Shown: positions 16,863 through 24,883 of the stretch, in pieces
Numbering within the stretch: position 1 is the stretch's first letter
Layout: every line of letters starts with the position of its first letter
Assembly (NCBI GenBank): GCA_900767585.1
Contig: CAAFZP010000088.1
Location: 1 to 35,286 of the forward strand
DNA from: Lachnospiraceae bacterium
GTDB lineage: Bacteria > Bacillota > Clostridia > Lachnospirales > Lachnospiraceae
Length of the DNA: 35,286 bases
Reading direction: 5' to 3'
Position numbers and translations under genes: made by a program
The notes under the pieces: model-generated
What the model saw: only the letters and a program-made list of their open reading frames with translations
Told to the model about the DNA's origin: nothing
Database searches by the model: none

Positions 16863-17621
16863 ATGGTTTCGATTATTATACCCGTGTACAATGCAGAATC
16901 TTATATCTGTGAAGCGATTGCTTCAGCGCTTATGCAGGAGACAGACAAGGAATTGATCGTGCTTGATGACGGATCGACAGATGCATCCATGGATGTGCTG
17001 GAACGGTGGCTGAAAGGGCATGCGGATCTTGTCGCGGATACGAAAGTTATCGTGCAGAAGAACCGGAAAAATGCCGGTGTTGCGCAGACACGCAACAAAG
17101 GAGTCCGGCTGGCATCCGGGGAATATATCGCATTTCTGGATGCGGATGACCGGTTTGCAAACGGAAAATTGCAAAAGCAGGTTGCAAAGCTGAAAGAAAC
17201 CGGTGCCGATCTTTGCAACACAGCGCGGAGGCTGATCCGTGCAGATGGGACCGAGACCGAGACTGTGATCCACACACCGGAAGTCATCACGCTTTCGCAA
17301 TTGGAACATTCAAACCGGATCAATTGTTCTTCTGTCCTCGTACGGAGAGAAACCGCACTTCGGTTTCCTATGGCACACAGCGATGCACATGAAGACTATC
17401 TGACGTGGCTGCATATGCTTCAAAACGGTGTAACGATGGTTGGAATTGATGAACCTCTGCTGGAATACCGGTTGTCGGAATCCGGAAAGTCAAGAAATAA
17501 GTGGAAATCTGCAAAGATGACATATCATACATACCGGTATGCCGGGTACAGCAGGATGAAATCTGTCCGACTGCTGGTTTGTTACATGATTAACGGCGTA
17601 AAAAAGTATATTGCACATTAA
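16863..17621 (+). CDS. GT2 family glycosyltransferase
   Basis: This 252-aa GT-A enzyme begins VSIIIPVYNAESYI, with LDDGSTDAS following and the metal-binding DADD in FLDADDRF. It lacks membrane helices long enough for an export role, so it acts on cytoplasmic lipid-linked intermediates or decorates the polymer. The start codon follows the stop of the preceding gene directly, making it the last gene of the glycopolymer cluster. I see no clear terminator after it; a new promoter begins at 17660. Confidence 0.88.
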   Translation: MVSIIIPVYNAESYICEAIASALMQETDKELIVLDDGSTDASMDVLERWLKGHADLVADTKVIVQKNRKNAGVAQTRNKGVRLASGEYIAFLDADDRFANGKLQKQVAKLKETGADLCNTARRLIRADGTETETVIHTPEVITLSQLEHSNRINCSSVLVRRETALRFPMAHSDAHEDYLTWLHMLQNGVTMVGIDEPLLEYRLSESGKSRNKWKSAKMTYHTYRYAGYSRMKSVRLLVCYMINGVKKYIAH

Positions 17622-17659
17622 AATTCACTGTATTTTCATATTGTATTGGGAATCAAAGA

Positions 17660-17688
17660 TTGATTTTGAAAGCAAGATGCGATATGAT
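17660..17688 (+). promoter_or_regulatory. Promoter for the membrane protein-cdaA-ybbR gene group
   Basis: TTGATT (17660-17665) and TATGAT (17683-17688) are separated by 17 bp. The start site would be near 17695, about 32 nt before the ATG at 17727. Confidence 0.6.
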
Positions 17689-17726
17689 AAGAAAGAACGG
17701 CTTTGCCGAATAAAGGTTTGAGAGGT

Positions 17727-18509
17727 ATGGATATGGTTGACGAGAAGAAAACCATCCTTATGACGAAGCTTGCCATATTTGAAAAACATGAAAAAAATAA
17801 AAGCCTGGTTGTAAGTAAATATTATAGAAGAGATTATGTCCGGTATAATGTACTCAAAACATGGGTAGCGGCTACAGTTCTGTATTGGTCCATTGTTGCC
17901 GGATATGTATTCATGGCATTTGACAGCATACTGGAGAAGCTGAATGATCTGGATTATTTTGGAATTGTCTATAAGATGCTTGGCGGATATGTAATCGTTT
18001 GTCTGGTCTATTTTTTGTTTGCGACGATTTTGTATAATTACCGTTACAAAAAGGCAAAAGAGGGACTGACAGAGTATAATGTAACTCTGAAGGCGCTGAT
18101 CCATGCAGATGATGCACCGGATGCAGATCAGCACATGGTCTCGGATGCCAAGCGTACAACGGATGATGTATCCGTTGCACGGACGCAGACGCAGGCTCAG
18201 GAAAGAAGAGCACATGTCAGCCGGTCCGAGATGATCAACCGGCAGATTCAGGAACAACAGGAACGCAAGAACCAGGAAATCATAGAAAATGTAAAGAAAA
18301 GAAATGCCCGTGTAGCTGCACAGAAGGAGCAGGAACAGCTCAGACAGCAGGATATGGAAGAAGAACGGCGCAGAATCCGTGCACGAAGAGAACAGCTTGA
18401 ACGTGAGCAGCTCGAGCAGCTTCGAAATCAGCGGAACAATCAGAATGTTTATCGTGAAAATCATGTCTACAATACAGACACACCAAACAGAACAGGGAGG
18501 GGAGAATAA
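17727..18509 (+). CDS. Two-helix membrane protein with a long charged coiled-coil tail, function unknown
   Basis: I do not recognise this 260-aa protein. A basic N-terminus (about 45 residues) leads to two membrane helices at roughly residues 46-66 and 84-106. A long cytoplasmic tail follows, its last 100 residues almost all Glu, Gln, Arg and Lys in a heptad-like coiled coil. The start is 17727 (AAAGG at 17713-17717); ATG 17733 is equally possible and an upstream TTG at 17703 is unlikely. It lies 2 nt before the next membrane protein gene and shares a promoter with it, upstream of cdaA, which suggests a link to the envelope or c-di-AMP control. Confidence 0.7.
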   Translation: MDMVDEKKTILMTKLAIFEKHEKNKSLVVSKYYRRDYVRYNVLKTWVAATVLYWSIVAGYVFMAFDSILEKLNDLDYFGIVYKMLGGYVIVCLVYFLFATILYNYRYKKAKEGLTEYNVTLKALIHADDAPDADQHMVSDAKRTTDDVSVARTQTQAQERRAHVSRSEMINRQIQEQQERKNQEIIENVKKRNARVAAQKEQEQLRQQDMEEERRRIRARREQLEREQLEQLRNQRNNQNVYRENHVYNTDTPNRTGRGE

Positions 18510-18511
18510 CG

Positions 18512-19684
18512 ATGTCAGGATTTATAGCAGTCAGAGATGGCATAAGAGATTTTTTGAGAAAATATGATGAGGTGATAACACCGATTATAAAATTCATTTT
18601 TGCATATATTGTATTTTCCTGTGTAAATTCGTTGTTTGGATACTCGGATTTCCTTTGCAAAGGTGTCATTGTATTCCTTTTGGCTGTGATCAGTGCGCTT
18701 GTCACAACACCGGTCATGGTATTTATCGCGGGAATCGTTATAACGATACAGTGCTTTTCTGTATCTGTCGATACCGGCGTGTTGGCATTACTTATTTTTG
18801 TTATCATGTATTGCGCCTATATGCGTATGTTTCAGGATAAAGGATATGTGCTTGCACTGGTTCCGATTTTGTATATGCTGAAATTGCAGTTTGCGGCGCC
18901 GGTCCTTGTTGCGATATTTGCCGGATTTTCGGGTGCGGTACCTGCTGCGTTTGGTGTTGTGCTGTTTTATTTTTCACAGTACGTGAAAGACGCGCATGCA
19001 ACAATCCTTGCAGGCGAAGATACAGATTTTCAGGCGTATGCATATATCGTGAAGGAAATGATGAAAGATAAGAACATGCTGCTTGCGATTATTGCATTTG
19101 CAATCGTAGTGATGTTTACAGCATTGATTTATCAGCTGAAATTTGATTATTCCTGGTATGTCGCAATTGGCGTAGGAAGTGTGTTTACGATTTTAGTATT
19201 CATGGTGTGCGGCATGCTGGTCGATGTGAATGTATCTGGAGGAAGTCTGGTCCTTGGCTCACTTCTCGGAGCTGTGATCGGGATGCTTGTACAGATGTGT
19301 AAGAGTATGGTGGATTATTCACGCAAAGAAACGGTACAGTTTGAAGATGATGATTACTATTATTATGTAAAAGCAATTCCAAAACTTGGCGTTGCAAAAA
19401 AGAATAAGAATGTAAAGACGATGACAGAGGATACAGCGGATCGCGTGAAAGAAGCCAGAACCGGGTCACAGGCGGGTGGATCAAACAGACCTGCACGTCA
19501 GCAGACAGATGGACAGGCTCCGCGTGTACGTGCACAGGAAAACAGACAGGGACAGACAAGACCGCGCACACAGACGGGTGGACAGGCAAACGGACAGAGA
19601 CAGGCGATGAATCCGCAGAATGTCGGACGATCCAATGGTCAGAGACAGACCGTGAACCCGCAGACAGGCAGACCGCGTTCATAA
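18512..19684 (+). CDS. Polytopic membrane protein with a disordered Gln/Gly/Arg tail, function unknown
   Basis: I do not recognise this 390-aa protein. About seven or eight hydrophobic segments fill residues 22-270. A soluble tail follows, with an acidic-aromatic patch (EDDDYYYYVK near 285) and then about 80 residues rich in Gly, Gln, Arg, Thr and Asn. The tail ends in two imperfect tandem repeats of the NGQRQxxNPQ type. GGGAGGGGAGAA just upstream is a strong ribosome binding site. It is paired with the preceding coiled-coil membrane protein and followed 55 nt later by cdaA. The ordered membrane part plus low-complexity tail suggests a scaffold or envelope complex (inference). Confidence 0.7.
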   Translation: MSGFIAVRDGIRDFLRKYDEVITPIIKFIFAYIVFSCVNSLFGYSDFLCKGVIVFLLAVISALVTTPVMVFIAGIVITIQCFSVSVDTGVLALLIFVIMYCAYMRMFQDKGYVLALVPILYMLKLQFAAPVLVAIFAGFSGAVPAAFGVVLFYFSQYVKDAHATILAGEDTDFQAYAYIVKEMMKDKNMLLAIIAFAIVVMFTALIYQLKFDYSWYVAIGVGSVFTILVFMVCGMLVDVNVSGGSLVLGSLLGAVIGMLVQMCKSMVDYSRKETVQFEDDDYYYYVKAIPKLGVAKKNKNVKTMTEDTADRVKEARTGSQAGGSNRPARQQTDGQAPRVRAQENRQGQTRPRTQTGGQANGQRQAMNPQNVGRSNGQRQTVNPQTGRPRS

Positions 19685-19739
19685 CAGGCTGATCAATGTT
19701 CTATGACTGAAAATAACCGTAACTGCAAGGGGTGTTAGT

Positions 19740-20618
19740 TTGAAGAAGTTACTTACAACATTAAGTGTATATTTTGACTGGTTTTATATACCGAAGATTC
19801 ATGTGACAGATATTATCGAGATCATTATTCTTTCGTATTTGATTTACCACGTCATGCTCTGGTTCAAGAGAACCCGAGCCTGGACGCTGTTCAAAGGAAT
19901 TGTTGTGCTGTTTATCTTCGTCGGACTGGCATCTCTTTTTCGTTTGAACACGATTTTGTGGATATTCCGGAATACGATCAATGTTGGTATTATTGCGGTG
20001 ATTATTTTGTTTCAGCCGGAACTGCGGCGGGCGCTTGAAGAACTTGGACGAAAAAAGATTCTGGCAGATGTATTGACAACAAGAGACGACAAGAATCTGC
20101 ATTTAGAGCGTGTAAACAATCATACGATCGACGAGCTTGTAGCGGCCTCTATCGAGATGGGAAAAGTAAAAACAGGTGCCTTGATTGTGATAGAGCAGGA
20201 TGTGGCGCTTGGAGAATACGAAAATACAGGAATATTGATCGATGCGGCTTTGACCAGACAGTTGTTGATCAATATATTTGAGCATAATACACCGCTGCAT
20301 GATGGAGCGGTGATTATACGGGACAACCGGGTGCTTTCTGCAACCTGTTATCTGCCATTGACAGACCGGGGAGACTTAAATAAAGCACTCGGAACAAGAC
20401 ATCGTGCTGCAGTTGGAATCAGTGAAGTCTCGGACAGCATGACAATTGTTGTTTCAGAAGAGACAGGAGAAATCTCGGTTGCATATGGCGGAACTTTGTA
20501 TCGGAATCTGGATGCAACAGAGCTTCGGAAGAAGCTGACCTCTTTACAGCCTGTCGTGGCGGTACACAGACGTACAAGACTGCGGAAAGGAGGTCGGAAC
20601 CATGGAAAAAAAGAATAA
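19740..20618 (+). CDS. cdaA: Membrane diadenylate cyclase CdaA
   Basis: This 292-aa enzyme makes c-di-AMP from two ATP. Three membrane helices lie in the first 95 residues, followed by the DAC domain with HDGAVII (D188-A190) and GTRHR (R220-R222), the two motifs needed for catalysis; both are intact. The start is a TTG at 19740 after AAGGGGTG (19728-19735), and the N-terminus then aligns with the family's short cytoplasmic start. The 3' end overlaps ybbR by 17 nt and carries that gene's ribosome binding site. The enzyme regulates potassium, osmotic and cell-wall homeostasis in Firmicutes. Confidence 0.95.
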   Translation: MKKLLTTLSVYFDWFYIPKIHVTDIIEIIILSYLIYHVMLWFKRTRAWTLFKGIVVLFIFVGLASLFRLNTILWIFRNTINVGIIAVIILFQPELRRALEELGRKKILADVLTTRDDKNLHLERVNNHTIDELVAASIEMGKVKTGALIVIEQDVALGEYENTGILIDAALTRQLLINIFEHNTPLHDGAVIIRDNRVLSATCYLPLTDRGDLNKALGTRHRAAVGISEVSDSMTIVVSEETGEISVAYGGTLYRNLDATELRKKLTSLQPVVAVHRRTRLRKGGRNHGKKE

Positions 20619-21843
20619 AGAATTAGGACATATCGGATACAAGATTGCTTCAGTGGTTCTGGCGGTTGTTGCCTGGCTGGCAGTGGCAAACATCTCGGAT
20701 TATCAGACAACCCGTGAGATATCCGACATCCCTGTGACACAGATCAATGGGGATGTGCTGGATGAACTCGACCAGGTGTATGATGTTGCATCGGGCGATA
20801 CGGTGGATATTGTTGTAAAAGGACGCAGGTCAGTGGTCGGGACACTGGGAAGAGATGATTTCTCTGCGATTGCAGATTTATCCAAGATGTCGATCACCAA
20901 TACCGTTCCGATTACAGTTGATGCAAAAAGTGAGTCTGTCCGGAGTGATATCAGTATTACTTGTGTGGATAATACGATGAAACTGAATCTGGAAGAAAAG
21001 ATAACAAAACAATTCCCGGTTAAAATCATAACGGATGGAACAACGAAAAAAGGATTTGCTGTGAGTGCTGCTACTTCAACACCGAATATTGTGAAAGTGG
21101 AAGGACCGAAAAGTGCAGTCGAAAAGATTACAGAAGTTCGCGCATCTGTCAGTGTAGATTCCAAAAATGCAAGCTTTGATGCAGAAACGGAAATCCATTT
21201 ATTTGATGCGTATGGTGAAGAAATCAAGAACGATAAGATTACGATTGATAATACATCTGTAAAAGTAAGTGTAGAGATTTATGCGACCAAAGAAGTTGCT
21301 GTCAATGTCACACTAAAGGGAACTCCGGGAGATGACTACGGAGTGGAAAGCGTGGTATATCAGCCGCAGAATGTGGAATTAGTCGGACCGGAAGATTCGC
21401 TTGCAAAGATTGATACGATTGAGATTGATGATGTGTCAGTGAGCGGAATGACAGAGGATTATCAGAAAAATGTGGATTTGCGTGATTACCTGCCGGAAGG
21501 CGTTTCGGTTGTGGACGTACCGCCGGAGATAACGGTCAACATATCGATCGAAAAGCTTGAGAAGAAAAAACTGACGGTAACTGCGAATAGCTTTGTACTT
21601 GAAAACCAGGAATCCGGTTATCAATACGAGGTCAGCTTAAACAATTACACCATTACAGTATCCGGATTTGCGGATGTGATAACAAAACTTACACTGGAAG
21701 ATATTGTTCCTACGATTGATTGTACAGACTTCCCGGTTGGAAATCATGGAAATGTCACGGTTCATTTAAAAGAAATTGACGGGGTTTCCTATGAGACAAG
21801 CGGAAATGTGAGTGTCAATGTTACAAATGAAAAAGATGAATAA
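20602..21843 (+). CDS. cdaR: YbbR domain protein, CdaA regulator CdaR
   Basis: This 413-aa protein has one N-terminal membrane helix (about residues 12-31) and an extracytoplasmic region of about four YbbR beta-domains, each ending in a VxVxV-type strand. In Firmicutes it binds CdaA and tunes c-di-AMP production. It starts inside cdaA behind a near-perfect AAAGGAGGT (20586-20594), so the two are translationally coupled. The usual third partner, glmM, does not follow; a sirtuin gene does. Confidence 0.92.
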   Translation: MEKKNKELGHIGYKIASVVLAVVAWLAVANISDYQTTREISDIPVTQINGDVLDELDQVYDVASGDTVDIVVKGRRSVVGTLGRDDFSAIADLSKMSITNTVPITVDAKSESVRSDISITCVDNTMKLNLEEKITKQFPVKIITDGTTKKGFAVSAATSTPNIVKVEGPKSAVEKITEVRASVSVDSKNASFDAETEIHLFDAYGEEIKNDKITIDNTSVKVSVEIYATKEVAVNVTLKGTPGDDYGVESVVYQPQNVELVGPEDSLAKIDTIEIDDVSVSGMTEDYQKNVDLRDYLPEGVSVVDVPPEITVNISIEKLEKKKLTVTANSFVLENQESGYQYEVSLNNYTITVSGFADVITKLTLEDIVPTIDCTDFPVGNHGNVTVHLKEIDGVSYETSGNVSVNVTNEKDE

Positions 21844-21891
21844 ATAATCGAAACTGTCAGGCCGATTGTATAAAGAAAGAAGTGTGAAAAT

Positions 21892-22626
21892 ATGGGTGAG
21901 ACAAAGGATTCTGTAGAAGCGTTAAAAAAAGCAGTAAATGAATGCAGTTCGATTGTGTTTTTTGGTGGTGCCGGTGTATCGACAGAGAGTGGAATCCCGG
22001 ATTTTCGGAGCACAGATGGCTTGTACAACCAGAAATATAAATACCCACCGGAAACAATCGTCAGTCATAGCTTTTATATGCAAAAGACAAAGGAATTTTA
22101 CGAATTCTACAAAGACAAGATGCTGTTTCCGGATGCAAAGCCAAACGCTGCGCACAAGAAACTTGCGGAGCTCGAGAAAACCGGGAAACTGAAAGCGGTG
22201 ATCACACAGAATATCGATGGACTGCATCAGGCGGCCGGAAGCAAAGAAGTGCTTGAATTACATGGCTCTGTACACCGGAATTATTGTACGAAGTGTAAGA
22301 AGTTTTTCCCACTTTCGTATATCGTAGAATCCAAAGGGATTCCAACGTGCGATGCATGCGGTGCAATCATCAAACCGGATGTCGTTTTATACGAAGAGGG
22401 ATTAGACCAGGATGTGCTGACACGTGCAATTAACCATATTGCGAAGGCGGATATGCTGATAATCGGAGGTACATCGCTGGCAGTCTATCCGGCGGCAGGA
22501 CTGATTGATTATTTCCATGGAAAATATCTGGTTGTGATCAATATGGCATCAACCCCACGTGATTCCTATGCGGATATTGTCATCAACGGAAAGATTGGAG
22601 AAGTGCTTTCTCAGATAGAAGTATAA
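21892..22626 (+). CDS. cobB: Sirtuin, NAD-dependent protein deacylase (CobB/Sir2 family)
   Basis: This 244-aa cytoplasmic enzyme removes acyl groups from lysines using NAD. GAGVSTESGIPDFRS (about 26-40) and TQNIDGLH (105-112) bind NAD, His 124 in LHGS is the catalytic base, and Cys 132, 135, 153 and 156 form the zinc ribbon. All key residues are present. It starts 48 nt after ybbR with only a weak GAAGTG ribosome binding site and no obvious promoter, so it may be cotranscribed. A short palindrome (TCAGAA TATA TTCTGA, about 22649-22664) follows but lacks a T-run. Confidence 0.92.
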   Translation: MGETKDSVEALKKAVNECSSIVFFGGAGVSTESGIPDFRSTDGLYNQKYKYPPETIVSHSFYMQKTKEFYEFYKDKMLFPDAKPNAAHKKLAELEKTGKLKAVITQNIDGLHQAAGSKEVLELHGSVHRNYCTKCKKFFPLSYIVESKGIPTCDACGAIIKPDVVLYEEGLDQDVLTRAINHIAKADMLIIGGTSLAVYPAAGLIDYFHGKYLVVINMASTPRDSYADIVINGKIGEVLSQIEV

Positions 22627-22704
22627 GCATGGACCGAGCGGTACATATTCAGAATATATTCTGAGTATAAAACAGGTATAAACCGGAAAACAAATCAGGA
22701 ACAG

Positions 22705-22733
22705 TTGACAGAAAAACAGGTTGGTGCTAAAGT
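22705..22733 (+). promoter_or_regulatory. Promoter of the riboflavin operon
   Basis: A perfect TTGACA (22705-22710) is followed after 17 bp by TAAAGT (22728-22733). Transcription would start near 22740, about 20 nt before the FMN aptamer. Confidence 0.7.
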
Positions 22734-22760
22734 ACAGATGTGTCAAAAGTAAATAAATAT

Positions 22761-22867
22761 TTACTCGGGGCGGGGTGTGATTCCCCACCGGCGGTATAGC
22801 CCGCGCGCAAAGATGCATGATTTGGTGAGATTCCAAAGCCGACAGTATAGTCTGGATGAGAGAGTAA
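22761..22867 (+). promoter_or_regulatory. FMN riboswitch (RFN element)
   Basis: The RFN consensus is clear: GGGGCGGGGTGTGATTCCCC, then ACCGGCGGTATAGCCCGCG, GGTGAGATTCCAAAGCCGAC, AGTATAGTCTGGATGAGAGA. The P1 stem closes with TTACTC (22761-22766) and GAGTAA (22862-22867). It binds FMN and should shut off the rib operon when the cofactor is abundant, through the terminator at 22937-22977. Confidence 0.97.
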
Positions 22868-22936
22868 GGATAAAATTGCAGGAGAAAATGGCAGACGTGC
22901 GTTGCACGACGGAAGCCATTTGGTTTCGATGCGCAT

Positions 22937-22977
22937 AAGCCCCGGTACATAGTGATATGTGGCCGGGGTTTCATTTT
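22937..22977 (+). terminator. Terminator of the FMN riboswitch expression platform
   Basis: AAGCCCCGG (22937-22945) pairs with CCGGGGTTT (22963-22971), and ACAT (22947-22950) with ATGT (22957-22960). A T-rich tract follows (TTTCATTTT). Between aptamer and terminator is a second hairpin, AAATGGC (22886-22892)/GCCATTT (22915-22921) with CGTGC/GCACG inside. The rest of the leader up to ribD (22978-23074) holds a CCAGGC/GCCTGG hairpin. Confidence 0.88.
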
Positions 22978-23074
22978 GGTAAAAATCCAGGCCAGAACAT
23001 ATGCATCGATGCAAGCCTGGCTGCAATTACTGCGGGCTGCATCGGTCAGTGAACAGAACAAAGAAGGTGAGAAA

Positions 23075-24190
23075 ATGGCATACAAACAGGAATACATGGA
23101 ACTTGCAATCGAGCTTGCAAAAAAAGGGATAGGAGCAGTGAACCCGAATCCGCTTGTCGGTGCAGTCATTGTGAAAGATGACCGGATCATCGGGCAGGGA
23201 TATCATGCCAGATATGGAGAATTACATGCCGAGCGCGCAGCATTTGCAAACCTTACCGAGGATGCAGCGGGCGCAGAAATGTATGTGACACTCGAGCCAT
23301 GCTGTCATTATGGCAAACAACCACCATGTACGCTTGCAATCGTCGAACATGGCATCAGGAAAGTCTATGTCGGCAGTGATGATCCAAACGACAAGGTGGC
23401 AGGAAAAGGCATTGCTTTTTTACGGGAACATGGCGTCGAGGTGGAAACCGGCGTGATGAAGGATGCCTGCGATGCAATCAATCCGGTATTCTTCCACTAT
23501 ATAACAACGAAGTTACCGTATGTGGTTATGAAATATGCGATGTCGATGGATGGTAAAATCGCGGCATATACCGGTAAAAGTCAGTGGATCACCGGGGAAG
23601 CGGCAAGACACCATGTGCAGGAGACACGAAACTGGCTGAAAGGCATTATGGTCGGCATTCATACAGTTTTACAGGATGATCCGGCGCTTACCTGTCGGAT
23701 TGAAGGTGGCAGAAATCCGGTAAGAATCGTCTGTGACAGCCATCTGCGCATCCCGCTTGACTGCCGGATCGTACGGACAGCCGTGGATGTTCCGACGATC
23801 GTGGCAACACTCGATGGTGCATCGGACAAGGCAAAGGAATTAGAGCAGGCAAATGTGCAGATACTACAGTGCAAGGAAAAAGACGGACGCATTGACCTGT
23901 ATGATCTGATGGTGCAGCTTGGCGCGCAGGATATCGATGGTATCCTGTTAGAAGGTGGCGGCACCTTAAATGAACAGGCACTTGCGCAGGATATCGTGCA
24001 GGAAGTGCAGGTCTATATTGCACCGAAGATCTTAGGTGGTGCGGATGCAAAAACTCCGGTGGAAGGCAAAGGTGTGCCGGATCCAAATGGGGCATACCGG
24101 TTTGCATTTGACGGGATGGAGCAGGTCGGAGATGACATCTTACTTCGATATCGAAAGGAGAAGCGGGAAATATGTTTACAGGAATCATAG
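23075..24190 (+). CDS. ribD: Bifunctional riboflavin deaminase/reductase RibD
   Basis: This 371-aa cytoplasmic enzyme carries out the deamination and side-chain reduction steps after GTP cyclohydrolase II. The N-terminal deaminase domain has HAE (51-53) and PCCHYGKQPPC (75-85) as the zinc site. The C-terminal reductase begins about residue 145 (YVVMKYAMSMDGKIA) and has the GGGTLNEQ nucleotide loop. The start at 23075 is set by AGAAGGTGAG; an in-frame extension from 22952 would begin inside the terminator hairpin and is rejected. It overlaps ribE by 19 nt. Confidence 0.96.
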   Translation: MAYKQEYMELAIELAKKGIGAVNPNPLVGAVIVKDDRIIGQGYHARYGELHAERAAFANLTEDAAGAEMYVTLEPCCHYGKQPPCTLAIVEHGIRKVYVGSDDPNDKVAGKGIAFLREHGVEVETGVMKDACDAINPVFFHYITTKLPYVVMKYAMSMDGKIAAYTGKSQWITGEAARHHVQETRNWLKGIMVGIHTVLQDDPALTCRIEGGRNPVRIVCDSHLRIPLDCRIVRTAVDVPTIVATLDGASDKAKELEQANVQILQCKEKDGRIDLYDLMVQLGAQDIDGILLEGGGTLNEQALAQDIVQEVQVYIAPKILGGADAKTPVEGKGVPDPNGAYRFAFDGMEQVGDDILLRYRKEKREICLQES

Positions 24191-24828
24191 AAGAAGTTGG
24201 AACGCTTCTTGCCACGCGAAAAGCATCGAAATCAGAGAGCCTTACGATCGAGGCACCATATGTCCTGCAGGATGCGAAGGTTGGAGACAGCATTGCGGTC
24301 AATGGCATCTGCCTGACAGCAACATCCATTTCGGGCAATACATTTACCGCAGATGTCATGGCGGAGACGATGCGCCGGACGTCGCTTGGCACGCTGCATA
24401 CCGGAAGCAAAGTCAATCTCGAACGTGCGATGGCAGCAGGCGGACGGTTTGGCGGACATATCGTATCCGGGCATATCGATGGCACCGGAACAATCGCAAA
24501 CATGGAGCGGGAAGAAAATGCAGTCTGGGTGACGATTGCGACGACACCACAGATCATGAAATATATCATCGAGAAAGGCTCCATCGCCATTGATGGTATC
24601 AGTCTGACGGTTGCATCCGTCAGCACGGACCGTTTTGCGGTATCCATCATTCCACACACCGGACAGGAGACAACGCTTCTTACGAAGAAGCCGGGCGATA
24701 TCGTAAATCTGGAAAATGATGTAATCGGGAAATACGTGGAGCATCTGCTTCATTTCAAAGAACCGGAGAAAAAGAAACAAAGCTCGAAGGTTGATATGGG
24801 ATTTCTTGCAGAGCATGGATTCATATAG
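24172..24828 (+). CDS. ribE: Riboflavin synthase alpha subunit RibE
   Basis: This 218-aa enzyme joins two lumazine molecules to give riboflavin. It starts MFTGIIEEVG, as almost all family members do, and shows the two homologous lumazine-binding barrels: GDSIAVNGICLT with GGHIVSGHIDGTG, and IAIDGISLTV with NLENDVIGKY. AAAGGAG inside ribD precedes the overlapping start. Confidence 0.96.
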   Translation: MFTGIIEEVGTLLATRKASKSESLTIEAPYVLQDAKVGDSIAVNGICLTATSISGNTFTADVMAETMRRTSLGTLHTGSKVNLERAMAAGGRFGGHIVSGHIDGTGTIANMEREENAVWVTIATTPQIMKYIIEKGSIAIDGISLTVASVSTDRFAVSIIPHTGQETTLLTKKPGDIVNLENDVIGKYVEHLLHFKEPEKKKQSSKVDMGFLAEHGFI

Positions 24829-24883
24829 AGAAAATAACGATAATTACACATAATAGAGTTAGGAACAGACAAGGAGGAACAAC

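Noticed and set aside
17625..18464. Minus-strand reading frame (279 codons) opposite the two-helix membrane protein gene
   Set aside because: The plus-strand gene has a good promoter, ribosome binding site and 2-nt spacing to its partner; the reverse frame looks like an antisense shadow of a Lys/Glu/Gln-rich tail.
22952..23074. N-terminal extension of RibD
   Set aside because: It would begin inside the riboswitch terminator, and the canonical RibD N-terminus with a good ribosome binding site starts at 23075.
23688..24659. Minus-strand reading frame (323 codons) across ribD and ribE
   Set aside because: Both genes on the plus strand have intact family motifs; the reverse frame crosses their junction and has no recognisable domain.
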